From NCBI GenBank assembly GCA_041661445.1, contig JBAZUK010000002.1:186001-250000 (forward strand): a stretch of DNA of 64,000 nucleotides, read 5' to 3'. A model generated the notes under the pieces. The model ran no database searches and had not been told where the DNA came from. It saw only the letters and a list, made by a program, of their open reading frames with translations. The stretch's first letter is position 1, and each line of letters begins with the position of its first letter. Shown one piece after another: positions 1 to 9,161 of this stretch. The stretch is from JBAZUK01 sp041661445. GTDB taxonomy: Bacteria > Chlamydiota > Chlamydiia > Chlamydiales > SM23-39. The translations under genes and the position numbers were made by a program.

Positions 1-869
1 TTGAATTTTCTAGAATTAGTACTAAAAAAAATAATACCATCGGAAGTCAAAAGATCCAGCGCTTTTAAAATAAGTTCAGGATAATCTAATTGAATATCAA
101 ACATCTGATCCATTTTCTTTGAGCGGGATATCGTAGGAGGGTCAATAATAATAATATCATATAATTCTTCTGAATCAATCTCTTCATCCAGAAATTTTAT
201 ACAGTCCGCACGAACAATCTCGTTATTTCCCATTGAAATTGAATTAAGAATAAAATTATCTTTTCCCCAGTCTGTATACGTATTGGACATATCAACGCTT
301 TTAGTAAAACTTGCTCCTGCTAGCGCAGCTTGAACGCTAAATGAACAGGTATATGCGAAAAGATTTAAAACACGCTTGCCTTTTGCAATAGACGCTACCA
401 GCTTTCTTGTTTCTCTATGGTCAAGAAATAAACCGGTATCAAGATAATCGTTTAAATTTATTTTGAATTTCGCGCCATACTCAAAAACAGTAAAAAACTC
501 TTTTTGTTCATCTAATTTTTCATATTGCTCTGTTTTTTTACGTTTTATTCTAGTGCGCCAATAAATATGATCCGGGGAAGCCCCGAAAATTGAACATATA
601 TCCTGGTCAATTTCTTCCTTTAGTTCATCTGACGGTTCATCGCGATCTTTGTCATATGAAAAAAACTGTACTGAAAAACGTCCTGCATAAAAATCAATGG
701 CAAGAGGGTATTCTTTAATATCGCGATCATAAATACGGAAACAATCCGTTAACGACCTTTTAGCCCATTTTCGTATATGTCGATAATTTTTTCTTATACG
801 ATTTTTGATAATCGAACTTTTATCTTCACCATCTGCGATATTAGGAAGAAATAAGAACTGATCATTCAT
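1..869 (-). CDS. 23S rRNA methyltransferase, RlmK-like (3' end cut off by window edge)
   Basis: SAM-dependent methyltransferase resembling RlmK, the C-terminal half of E. coli RlmKL that makes m7G in 23S rRNA. About 289 residues are visible from an ATG whose complement lies at 867-869; the C-terminus is beyond base 1. Residues 142-151 carry the family motif YLDTGLFLDH, residues 166-186 the SAM-binding strand (VLNLFAYTCSFS), and DPPT at 243-246 is the catalytic loop typical of base methyltransferases. No RlmL/THUMP part is fused in front, so this is a stand-alone RlmK-type protein or a close RlmI-type relative. It diverges from the phospholipase gene across a 250-bp spacer. Confidence 0.8.
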   Translation of the reverse strand, partial: MNDQFLFLPNIADGEDKSSIIKNRIRKNYRHIRKWAKRSLTDCFRIYDRDIKEYPLAIDFYAGRFSVQFFSYDKDRDEPSDELKEEIDQDICSIFGASPDHIYWRTRIKRKKTEQYEKLDEQKEFFTVFEYGAKFKINLNDYLDTGLFLDHRETRKLVASIAKGKRVLNLFAYTCSFSVQAALAGASFTKSVDMSNTYTDWGKDNFILNSISMGNNEIVRADCIKFLDEEIDSEELYDIIIIDPPTISRSKKMDQMFDIQLDYPELILKALDLLTSDGIIFFSTNSRKF

Positions 870-1117
870 AGCAATTATTTTTATAAGATAAATGGGTTTT
901 TAATAGATTATATACTTTTTATTGATTCAATAGAAAATAAAAAAGTCTGAAGATTTTTTCTCTTCTATCCATAAAATCTTTTTTGCTGCTCAAAAAGCAA
1001 ACTGACTTCCTCTAAAAAAAACATTTACATTTATACAATTTTGTTAATAATTTTTATTAAAATTTTTGATATCATTAAACAACATATTAATAGTTCTAAA
1101 AGGAAAAAGGTAGATCT

Positions 1118-1993
1118 ATGAGCAGCATTATAAATTGTTTTTTCCCGTCATGCTGCAGATCTTTCTGCTCAAAAGAAGATGAAATTAATGAACAGAATGC
1201 TACTCAGTTCAATATGAGCGATGCGCTGGCTAGAAAAAAGATTTCCGAAGTCTTTATAGCTTTCAGTCATAATACTTACATTAATGGCGAATTACAAATT
1301 CTGACTTTTTCGAGTGTTGAAGAGGTTGCTAGAGTTATTTTAGAAGGGGTACGCGGGATAGAGCTTGATATTTTGGATAGTCAAGATGACAGCACCCCTA
1401 TGGTCAGTCATGGAGCAGAATGGAATAATCTAAACTTTAGAGTTTCTTCCCCGGTAAAATTCGAAGATTTCATTAAATCAGTATCCAAATACGGATGGAA
1501 ATATAGCGACCTACCTCTTTTTTTATGTTTGGAACTCAACGCTAAGCAGGAAGAAACAAAAAACAAAATAGCAGCCATACTGGAACAATATTTGAAAGAT
1601 CGTTTTATTATCAGCAGCACACAATTGGGACAACTTACCCTAGGAGAGCTTAGAAACAAAGTTGTTATTCTCTCTGGCGGGGGATATAACTCTACGTTAA
1701 GACGTTTAATAGATTATGTTCATGATCAGAATTTTAGAAGTCTTGGATTTGATTCACTCGAGACTGAGGACGATCTAATAAGCTTTAATCAGCGATCTTT
1801 TACAAGAGTATATCCCAATAATATTGTCTTAGGAAAAAATTCAGATCCGAGATCCGCGTGGGCTAAAGGATGCAGCGCAGTGGCCATGAATTACAATTAT
1901 GCTGATCCTAATTTAGATATATATCGAAAATTTTTTAAAGACTTTCCTATAGTAGAAAAAACAGCGTTGCAAAGTAAATTAAAAAAAATTTAA
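1118..1993 (+). CDS. Eukaryotic-type phosphoinositide phospholipase C (PI-PLC X/Y-like), candidate effector
   Basis: A 291-residue protein with a compact PI-PLC catalytic barrel, predicted to cleave phosphatidylinositol lipids. SHNTYING at 50-57 supplies the first catalytic His (H51) and a calcium-ligand Asn (N52). GIELDILD at 80-87 gives the acidic calcium ligands E82 and D84. SHG at 97-99 gives the second His (H98), and LCLELN at 136-141 gives E139. A Y-domain-like stretch follows: RVYPNN at 230-235, then WAKGCSAVAMNYNYADPNL. All residues that PLC-delta uses for acid-base catalysis and calcium appear kept, unlike the calcium-free bacterial secreted PI-PLCs. There is no PH, EF-hand or C2 domain and no classical signal peptide. 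The N-terminus has four cysteines (C7, C12, C13, C17), which could be acylated in a host cell. Probably a secreted effector of eukaryotic origin; the origin and secretion are inference. Confidence 0.85.
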   Translation: MSSIINCFFPSCCRSFCSKEDEINEQNATQFNMSDALARKKISEVFIAFSHNTYINGELQILTFSSVEEVARVILEGVRGIELDILDSQDDSTPMVSHGAEWNNLNFRVSSPVKFEDFIKSVSKYGWKYSDLPLFLCLELNAKQEETKNKIAAILEQYLKDRFIISSTQLGQLTLGELRNKVVILSGGGYNSTLRRLIDYVHDQNFRSLGFDSLETEDDLISFNQRSFTRVYPNNIVLGKNSDPRSAWAKGCSAVAMNYNYADPNLDIYRKFFKDFPIVEKTALQSKLKKI

Positions 1994-2157
1994 CAACATT
2001 TTTTTTCTTTTAATTATTTTTCTATATCTCAGCTGCGCGGCTGATATTTTTTAAGTTCTTTAACCATAAATTTAAACCAGATAAGTTCGCATATATTAAT
2101 AGCATCAGCCCTAATCAATCTAAAATACGATAATAATTTAAACTGATATATCAAATC

Positions 2158-2706
2158 TTATTGATTAAGATTACGCCCGCTATAATACCCCACGGAATGA
2201 CCAAAGTGATATCCTTGATTATAGCCATCATCATAACCTTCCTGATACTGCTTTTGTCCATAGGCAAGTAAAGTATTAATCAAAGCCTCGAAAGAAACAG
2301 GTCTGGCAAATGCAATTTTGTTAGAATTTGTATTTATCAAAAGATAAGGGTAAGCATAGTATTTATCTCGGTCCTTTTCATTAAGAGTTTCAACGTTTAT
2401 TTCACCAAAATTATTTTTCTCTATTCCCAGTTGATCGCCTACTTGCCAGCAATTATTATCCCAAATAAATTCTCCCTGAATCTTAACTTCAATATTATTC
2501 CACCATTCACTCCAAGTCTGAGATCTTAAATCAAAACAAAATACTTCCCACATGGAATTATCTTGGCCTACGATAAATAAAGAGTTTTTCAAAATTATTT
2601 TTTGTTGGATCTCAAATTTATTTTCTAATTCATTGGACAAAGTAGCTTCTGTTTTGCCTGAAAAAATAACTAAAAATAATAAAACTGACAAACAAAAATG
2701 TTTCAT
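2158..2706 (-). CDS. Secreted hypothetical protein with C-terminal Gly-Tyr tetrad repeat
   Basis: 182 residues, family not recognised. The first 21 residues form a clear Sec signal peptide (MKHFCLSVLLFLVIFSGKTEA, cleavage after an A-x-A-like site), so the product is exported across the inner membrane. The middle is rich in W, N and charged residues. The C-terminus carries a period-4 repeat beginning GYDDGYNQGYHFGH, about six units of G-[YH]-x-x. AAGGA lies about 8 bases before the ATG. It is convergent with the PI-PLC gene. No function is assigned. Confidence 0.75.
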   Translation of the reverse strand: MKHFCLSVLLFLVIFSGKTEATLSNELENKFEIQQKIILKNSLFIVGQDNSMWEVFCFDLRSQTWSEWWNNIEVKIQGEFIWDNNCWQVGDQLGIEKNNFGEINVETLNEKDRDKYYAYPYLLINTNSNKIAFARPVSFEALINTLLAYGQKQYQEGYDDGYNQGYHFGHSVGYYSGRNLNQ

Positions 2707-2892
2707 AAAACGATCCTTTTTTTTAAACCAGCGAAAATTTTATGAAAAGTATTCATTAATAAAAAGAAAAAAATATTAAAAATGTATTCAAAAAAACATC
2801 AGGAAAACCAAGATAAAATTAAATTTGTATAGTCCAAAAGCACAAACAATATTCGATTTTTTCTCATCTTTAATTTTTTGAAATTTCAATTT

Positions 2893-3861
2893 TTAGGATT
2901 TGAGAAATAACGGCAGAGCAAATCTCAGAAAGGAATCCAAATCTCTGGCGGCTTTTGTTAGCATCGCTTGCCGTCTGCTGAGTAATTGAGGGCTTGACTG
3001 AAAGAGAAAACTCATTAATTGCTTCATTTTATTGATTTTCGTTTTTTTTGGCATTTTGGCAGGAATATGCTGTAAGTATATATGTATAAATTGATAAATA
3101 TTTTCTGTAGAAACTTCGTAAATCTTTTTAGCAAAATGACTGCGTATCTGATGGAAAATAAAAGGATTAACAAGGCTGCCTCTTCCAATCATCAATGCAT
3201 CACATTTTGTATGGGATAGCATTCTTAAAGCATCTGCCACACTAAAAATATCGCCATTGCCGACTATAGGAATTCTTAAAAGGTTTTTAGCTTCTGCAAT
3301 AAGATCCCAATTTGCTGGAGCCTTGTATCCATCAACTTTTGTTCTGGGATGTAATGTAAGATAACTAATTCCACTTTCCTGAGCGGCAAAAAGATTTTCT
3401 TTGAAAAGAGAGGTATCCTTATATCCTGCTCTCATTTTCAAAGTAACCGGAATAGAGACCGATTGGACAATAGCTTTTGCATTTGCATGCAGTAAATCAG
3501 GATTTTTTAACAGAGTGGACCCGGCGCCGCGTCCTGTAACTGTATTCGAAGGACAGCCGCAATTAAAATCAATTCGAGGAGCTCCTCTTTTCTCGAGCTC
3601 ATTTGCCATAGCTGCCATCAGCTGGGGATCAGAGCCCATAATTTGAGCAGCTAGCGGAATAGGCGCAATTCCATCTGAACAATAACTACGTGCCAGGCTC
3701 TTAACATGGGCATTTAGGGGGACCCGTAAAAAATCAGTAACCGCCTCATTAAAACCACCTACCGATGCAATTGCTTTGTGAAAAATCCGATCCCCGACCC
3801 CCTGCAAAGGCGCCAGAATAAGATACGGACAGTTAAATGAATCTTTAGGCAGTATCGACAA
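2893..3861 (-). CDS. tRNA-dihydrouridine synthase (DusB/DusC family)
   Basis: 322-residue FMN/NADPH-dependent enzyme that reduces uridine to dihydrouridine in the tRNA D-loop or variable arm. The N-terminus APLQGV is the FMN-phosphate loop. NCGCPSNTV in the middle carries the catalytic Cys (second Cys) and closely resembles the DusC/DusB motif. KMRAGY, HPRTKVDGY, VGNGDI and IGRGSL are the usual flavin-barrel motifs. Length is normal for the family. The family is clear; which uridine it modifies cannot be told from sequence alone. Confidence 0.93.
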   Translation of the reverse strand: MSILPKDSFNCPYLILAPLQGVGDRIFHKAIASVGGFNEAVTDFLRVPLNAHVKSLARSYCSDGIAPIPLAAQIMGSDPQLMAAMANELEKRGAPRIDFNCGCPSNTVTGRGAGSTLLKNPDLLHANAKAIVQSVSIPVTLKMRAGYKDTSLFKENLFAAQESGISYLTLHPRTKVDGYKAPANWDLIAEAKNLLRIPIVGNGDIFSVADALRMLSHTKCDALMIGRGSLVNPFIFHQIRSHFAKKIYEVSTENIYQFIHIYLQHIPAKMPKKTKINKMKQLMSFLFQSSPQLLSRRQAMLTKAARDLDSFLRFALPLFLKS

Positions 3862-3963
3862 TTATATAATCCTTTCACTTAATGTTGATTCTTATCAAAT
3901 ATGATCTAGTTTTAAGAAATATGAAAACCCTCAACTTCTGTCTAAAATTTATGAAATTATAAA

Positions 3964-5751
3964 TCATATAGATGCTTTTTTATCTAGTTCATCCCATCTG
4001 AGATATAGCTTTTCTAATTCGACTTCCATAAGGGATATTTTTTTACAAACTTCAGAAAGACGTTCTTTATTTGCCATAACATCGTCTTGATTTAATAAGA
4101 TATTCAAGCTTGAGATTTCCTGTTCTAATTTATTGATATTATCTTCCATTCCTTCATATTCTTTTTTTTCAGAAAATGTGAGCTTTTTAATATTAGGTTC
4201 TATTTTTTTTTGTTTAGGTTTTTCATTTTTAGGAACCAAAACATTTTTTTTAGAAGCTTCAAATTGCGCATAATCGGAAAAAACCGAAATTTGATCCTTA
4301 TTCTCTAAAGAAATTATCGAATTACAAACCCTATCAATCAAAAATCTGTCGTGCGTTATCAATATTATGGCCCCATTAAACTCTAATAAACTTTCTTCCA
4401 TAACATCTAAGGTCTGTATATCTAAGTCATTTGTCGGTTCATCTAAAAGCAATACATCCGACGGTTCAAGCAAGAGATGGGCGATAGCTATTCTTGCTCT
4501 TTCCCCACCTGATAACGTCTTGATTTTTGAATTTAACCGATCCGTAGAAAATAAAAATCGTTGACACCATGAATTGACGTGAATTTTCCTGCCTTGAAAT
4601 GTAACATATTCATTATTTGGACAAAGCGCCTCTTTTAAAGTTAAATTATCATCAAGCTTCATTCTATGCTGGTCAAAATAAACTATTTTTAAATCATCTG
4701 CTTTCTTAATCGTCCCGCTATCCGGAAGAATTTCGTCCGTCAATAATTTTAAAAGGGTCGTCTTGCCGCTTCCATTAGGACCTATAAGACCTATTCTGGT
4801 TTTAGCAGCAAGAGTAAAACTTAAATTTTTAAAAATGACTTTTCCATCAAAACTCTTACAAACTGATTTTAGGGTTATTAATTTTTTAGTTTCTCTTTCT
4901 GTTGCAACAAAATCAATTTTGGCCTTCTTTATTTCATTGCGTTTTTTTAATCCTTCCAATTCTTCAAATATTTCTTGAGCTTCATCTATTCTTGATCTGG
5001 ATTTTGTAGTTCTTGCTTTTGCTCCTTGTTTTAACCATTCTGCTTCTCTTCTTGCTCTTGAGCTTAAAGATCTTTCTTGTTGGATCTGTCCTTGTAAAAA
5101 ATCATCTTTTTTCTTTAAAAAATCTATATAAGATCCATCCGATTCAAAAATATTATTTGGATAGACGGTTGAAATTTCTATGATTTTATTACAGACATTC
5201 TGTAAAAAGTATCGATCGTGTGAAACCAAGATAAAATTACTAACTTTTTTTTGTAAAAATTTCTCAAGCCACAGAAGAGATTCTAAATCCAAATGATTTG
5301 TCGGCTCATCCAAAAGCAGTAAGTCAGGAGATAACATTAGAGCAGCAGCTATTGATATTTTTTTTTGCCATCCGCCGGATAATGTTGCAGCATTTACAAA
5401 ATGATCTTTAAAATTAAATTTATTCAGCCATTCGTCAACAAGAAACTGTTTTTCATATTCATCTAATTTTTCTTCTGTTAGAGCTGATAATAAAATTTCT
5501 TTTATTGACATGTTCCCATAAAATATTGTTTGAGGAACGTAAGCAATTTTTAAAGATCGTTTGATAGCAACTTCGCCTTCATCTTTATCTTCAAGGTCAG
5601 CAAGTATTTTTAGTAATGTAGACTTGCCTGAACCATTTGGTCCAATAAGACCAATTCTGTCATTCATATAAACTGAGAATGTCAAGTTTCTAAATAATAC
5701 TTTAGAACCAAACGACTTTGATAAATTATTGGCATTTAATAATAAACTCAT
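3964..5751 (-). CDS. ABC-F family ATPase, Uup-like
   Basis: 595 residues, two ABC ATPase domains in one chain and no membrane segments, so a ribosome- or translation-associated ABC-F protein rather than a transporter. The first Walker A is GPNGSGKST near residue 40 with TLSGGWQKK and LLLDEPTNHLD. The second Walker A is GPNGSGKTT with TLSGGERAR and LLLDEPTNDLD. A charged linker joins the domains, and the C-terminal ~80 residues are a predicted coiled coil (repeated E, K and L), the hallmark of Uup. A second, more diverged ABC-F gene lies at 7258-8946. Confidence 0.88.
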   Translation of the reverse strand: MSLLLNANNLSKSFGSKVLFRNLTFSVYMNDRIGLIGPNGSGKSTLLKILADLEDKDEGEVAIKRSLKIAYVPQTIFYGNMSIKEILLSALTEEKLDEYEKQFLVDEWLNKFNFKDHFVNAATLSGGWQKKISIAAALMLSPDLLLLDEPTNHLDLESLLWLEKFLQKKVSNFILVSHDRYFLQNVCNKIIEISTVYPNNIFESDGSYIDFLKKKDDFLQGQIQQERSLSSRARREAEWLKQGAKARTTKSRSRIDEAQEIFEELEGLKKRNEIKKAKIDFVATERETKKLITLKSVCKSFDGKVIFKNLSFTLAAKTRIGLIGPNGSGKTTLLKLLTDEILPDSGTIKKADDLKIVYFDQHRMKLDDNLTLKEALCPNNEYVTFQGRKIHVNSWCQRFLFSTDRLNSKIKTLSGGERARIAIAHLLLEPSDVLLLDEPTNDLDIQTLDVMEESLLEFNGAIILITHDRFLIDRVCNSIISLENKDQISVFSDYAQFEASKKNVLVPKNEKPKQKKIEPNIKKLTFSEKKEYEGMEDNINKLEQEISSLNILLNQDDVMANKERLSEVCKKISLMEVELEKLYLRWDELDKKASI

Positions 5752-5916
5752 ACAAACAGAATAACATAAATTATTAAATTATTCACTTTGTTTTTTGATA
5801 TTAAAGGTATGAATTTTCAATTAAATATGCTTGATGTTCATAATAAACATCGAAACAGCCGGATTATTTTTTTTTAATATTAAACACCCTATAATATTTT
5901 TTTTATATGGGGAATT

Positions 5917-6020
5917 ATGAAAAAATCATTGTTAATTTTTACAATTGTTATTTCTAAGGTAATGGTTTAGGTTTAGCCCCTATTGTAGATCTTTCTAACA
6001 ATACTTATATTGACCCATAA
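5917..6020 (+). pseudogene. Possible remnant of a secreted protein gene, in a 455-base gap
   Basis: The gap 5752-6206 holds no intact gene. An ATG at 5917, preceded by GGGGAAT, opens a signal-peptide-like start (MKKSLLIFTIVIS) that stops after 17 codons. One base out of frame, the reading continues as GLGLAPIVDLSNNTYIDP and then stops. This looks like the head of a decayed exported-protein gene broken by a single-base shift, but it is short and could be chance. Confidence 0.3.
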
Positions 6021-6206
6021 GTCTTTAACTTAATATGCAAAAAAACTTACTTTTTTTTTTAGATTAAGAATGATGAAAAATCTGTAATGCCGATCTATGT
6101 TCATTTTTTACATGTTTCTAAAAAATGCTACAGTTACAAAAAACTTATTTATCCAAATTATTACATTTTAATATAATTTTTTAGATTATCAAATGTGAGT
6201 ATAACC

Positions 6207-7094
6207 ATGAGAAAATTATTTATTTTTTTATTTGTTGCTATAAATATATTTTCGACTTCTTTTTTATATTGTTATCAGAAAAATGTGAAAATTTATGACT
6301 GCTTTCTCTTCTTTAATGAATTAGATGTTTTAGAAATTAGATTAAATGAACTCTATGATGAGGTAGACTATTTTGTTCTTGTTGAAAATCCTTTAACTTT
6401 TTCCGGCAATGAAAAGCCTTTGTATTTTAATGAAAATAAAAAAAGATTTTCTAAATTTTCTAAAAAAATCATCCATATAATAAGTCCACGAGTAAATACA
6501 GATAATCCGTGGTACAGAGAGGGCCAGCAAAGAAATGCTATATTATTAGGACTTAAGAAAGCGAAAGAAAAAGATGTTGTTATCATTTCTGATGTTGACG
6601 AAATCGTAAAAAAAGAAAAAATTCAGGAAATAAAAAAATTAATCTCCCAAGACCAAGAACCAATTAGACTTAACATGAAACTGTATAGATATTTTTTAAA
6701 TAGAAGAGATATGGAAATAAATACCTGGTCTTTAGCTGTTGCCTGCTCATATAAATCAGCTCACGAATGTAGTCCTGAATGGCTAAGAGTTTATTTAAAG
6801 GCGAATTATTATTTAAATGATGCCGGCTGGCATTTTACTTCACTTGGCTGGACTAAAGCCAATACCTATAAATTAGAATCTTGGTCCCATCAAGAAAGGA
6901 ATATAGAAAGAAATAAAGATCCTTATGAGCTTTTGACACAAGCAAGAAAAGGTTTGCTTGTAGAAATAGATAAAACATATCCCGAGTTCATATTAAATAA
7001 TATTGACTATTATAAAGAACTTAATTTCATAGATGATAATTTTCCAATAGATATGGCCATTGAAGTTTTTGATAAAAGACAAAATAAATTGTAA
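6207..7094 (+). CDS. Family 17 glycosyltransferase (MGAT3-like)
   Basis: About 295 residues. It resembles glycosyltransferase family 17, named for the eukaryotic enzyme that adds a bisecting GlcNAc to N-glycans; bacterial members are of unknown specificity. Diagnostic features are KIYDCFLFFNELDVLEIR close to the N-terminus, FVLVENPLTFSG, and the metal-binding ISDVDEI. The N-terminal 18 residues are hydrophobic (MRKLFIFLFVAINIFS), so it is membrane-anchored or exported. ATG at 6207 is preferred over an in-frame GTG at 6195 because it places the hydrophobic stretch at the N-terminus. It stands alone at the left end of the accessory region. Confidence 0.82.
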   Translation: MRKLFIFLFVAINIFSTSFLYCYQKNVKIYDCFLFFNELDVLEIRLNELYDEVDYFVLVENPLTFSGNEKPLYFNENKKRFSKFSKKIIHIISPRVNTDNPWYREGQQRNAILLGLKKAKEKDVVIISDVDEIVKKEKIQEIKKLISQDQEPIRLNMKLYRYFLNRRDMEINTWSLAVACSYKSAHECSPEWLRVYLKANYYLNDAGWHFTSLGWTKANTYKLESWSHQERNIERNKDPYELLTQARKGLLVEIDKTYPEFILNNIDYYKELNFIDDNFPIDMAIEVFDKRQNKL

Positions 7095-7174
7095 TATAAA
7101 AAAAGCTTAATTTATTAATGAGATTTTAAAATTCAAGTAAAAGCTTCTATACCGAAAAACTCTCTTAAGAGCAA

Positions 7175-7219
7175 AACTCCAGCCACTGATTGCATTATGA
7201 ACTTTTGATTGGATTGAAT
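7175..7219. repeat. Degenerate 45-bp repeat, copy D
   Basis: This 45-bp stretch matches 14950-14994 at 35 of 45 positions with no gaps. At the second site it directly joins the tRNA-Asn-type terminator copy. All ten differences are transitions. It sits just past the end of the second ABC-F gene and may be an old scar of the same integrations seen at tRNA-Asn. Confidence 0.5.
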
Positions 7220-7257
7220 AAAAATAAATTATCTATCTTTAACTATAACGATTCGAT

Positions 7258-8946
7258 TTATCTATCGCTCAAAATTTTCTCTTTTTCGGAAACTTCATTT
7301 TGATTTTCTGATAATAGTTTTGTGTTTTTTAAATGCCATACATCTGTAGCTATATTATTAATAAATCTTCTATCATGAGAAACCGCAACTATTACTCCTT
7401 TAAAATTTTCAAGACTTTTTTCTAATTCCTCTAAAGCTAACAAATCTAAATGATTTGTAGGTTCATCCAAAATTAAAATATTAGGTTTAACAGCGATAAT
7501 TTTTGCAAGTAAAAGCTTTTGCTTTTGGCCCAAGCTTAAATCTCTCACTTTTAAAAATACTTCCTCAGATGTAAAAAGACCTAATTTATGCAAATCTTCT
7601 CGAAGCACTGATTCATCTGCTATTTTACATGTAGAATATTCCTCTAAAACAGTATTTTCTAAATTTAGAGATTTTTGCATTTGATCAAGATAACCTATTT
7701 TCGAAGAAGGTGCTATTTCAATATTGCCTTCAGTTGGTTTTTCAGTTTGAGTTATAAGATTTAAAAAAGTTGTTTTACCCGACCCATTTTCGCCAACAAT
7801 AACGATTCTATCCCCTTTTAAAATTTCTTTATTTATTTCAGACAAAATAATCTTAGAGCCAAAGGACTTGGATAAATTTTTCATTTTAATTGGTATATCA
7901 GAAGCAAGATCTGCATCATAAAACCTAAATCCCTTTAAAGCTGATTTTGTTGGTTTTAATACCGGCTTTTCTTCTAATCTTTTAAGCCTTAATTTCAAAT
8001 CCTTTAATTGCGAAGATTTACTTTTCTCAGCTCTTCCTCCCCAAAGCTCCCAAGCTGCTTTAAAACTATCTGCAGGACCTTTAGGTTTTTTGGTCATATA
8101 ATTCTTTTGCTTTATAGCAAATTTTAAATCATTCATCTCCTGAAGGTAGTTTTCATATTCTCTTTCATGCTTTTCAAAATCTTTTTCAGCTGCAAGAAGG
8201 TATTGATCATAATTGCCATAAAAAACTGAAATTTCATGAGTATATAATGAAATTTCAAATATCTTATTAATTGTTTTATTTAAAAATTCTCTATCATGAG
8301 AAATTATCATTACGGCTTTTTTAAAATCTGTTAAATACTCTTCAAGCCACTTTAGAGTAGAAAAATCCAAATGATTCGTAGGTTCATCTAAAATTAGAAA
8401 ATCAGGAGAGAAAATTAATAATGCAGCCAGAGCAACTCTTGTTTTTTCTCCTCCGCTTAAAGAAGATAGAAGTCTGTCTTGCTTGATATATTCAATTCCA
8501 ATGCCTTGTTTAACCCTTTCAATTCGGTGATCTAAATCCCAAGCTTGTTTTTTCTCCCAGATCTCTTGTAGCTCCCCATATCTTTTAAGAATTTCATCAG
8601 AAAAATTATTAGCCATCTTTTTTTCTAAATCTATCATTTCATTTTTTATCAAATCAATTGATCCTAAATATCTTTCAAAATACTTTTGGACTGTATCATC
8701 TTTTGAAAATTCTTTAACTTCCTGAGGGAGATAGCCTATTTCTATCCCAGGATCAATGTGAACTATTCCCACATCAGGTTGTTCTTGACCTATTAAAATT
8801 TTACATAGAGTTGTTTTACCAGACCCATTTTCTCCAATAAACCCTATTCGATCATTGGATAAAATAGAAAGTGAAATGTCTTTTAAAATTATTTTTATTC
8901 CAAATGATTTTGAAATATTGACTATTTTAATTATTTGTTTGTTCAT
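7258..8946 (-). CDS. ABC-F family ATPase (second paralogue)
   Basis: 562 residues with two ATPase domains. Walker A is GENGSGKTT in both halves. The first signature is SLSGGEKTR with LILDEPTNHLD; the second is relaxed to DLSLGQKQK. The long linker between the domains is charged and helical, as in ABC-F proteins that reach the ribosomal peptidyl-transferase region. It lacks the long C-terminal coiled coil of the Uup-like neighbour at 3964-5751. Antibiotic protection is possible for this family but cannot be assigned from sequence. It is transcribed toward repeat copy D. Confidence 0.85.
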   Translation of the reverse strand: MNKQIIKIVNISKSFGIKIILKDISLSILSNDRIGFIGENGSGKTTLCKILIGQEQPDVGIVHIDPGIEIGYLPQEVKEFSKDDTVQKYFERYLGSIDLIKNEMIDLEKKMANNFSDEILKRYGELQEIWEKKQAWDLDHRIERVKQGIGIEYIKQDRLLSSLSGGEKTRVALAALLIFSPDFLILDEPTNHLDFSTLKWLEEYLTDFKKAVMIISHDREFLNKTINKIFEISLYTHEISVFYGNYDQYLLAAEKDFEKHEREYENYLQEMNDLKFAIKQKNYMTKKPKGPADSFKAAWELWGGRAEKSKSSQLKDLKLRLKRLEEKPVLKPTKSALKGFRFYDADLASDIPIKMKNLSKSFGSKIILSEINKEILKGDRIVIVGENGSGKTTFLNLITQTEKPTEGNIEIAPSSKIGYLDQMQKSLNLENTVLEEYSTCKIADESVLREDLHKLGLFTSEEVFLKVRDLSLGQKQKLLLAKIIAVKPNILILDEPTNHLDLLALEELEKSLENFKGVIVAVSHDRRFINNIATDVWHLKNTKLLSENQNEVSEKEKILSDR

Positions 8947-8985
8947 ATCACTCCATAATAGCAGTCTATAGATTTTTTTGTCTTT

Positions 8986-9144
8986 TCATCTAAGTGCAAA
9001 TGTAGATGGACACTTCGAATCTAAAATCATATCAACGTATGATCGTCTATTTCCTGCAAGTTCAGTGTTGCCTACTTTTTGTTTTCTCATTTCTTTTTCC
9101 AATCCACAAACAAAAGCTCTTTTAGCTGCAACAACCCTCTTTAG
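8986..9144 (-). pseudogene. Decayed C-terminal gene fragment of unknown origin
   Basis: An open frame of about 53 codons on the minus strand, downstream of rsgA, reads as ordinary protein: it contains VVAAKRAFVCGLEKEM, then GNTELAGNRRSYVDMILD, and ends SKCPSTFALR before a stop. It has no credible start except an internal ATG giving 34 residues. It looks like the tail of a lost gene; the family is not recognised. Confidence 0.35.
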
Positions 9145-9161
9145 CTATTAAATTTTCTGTT

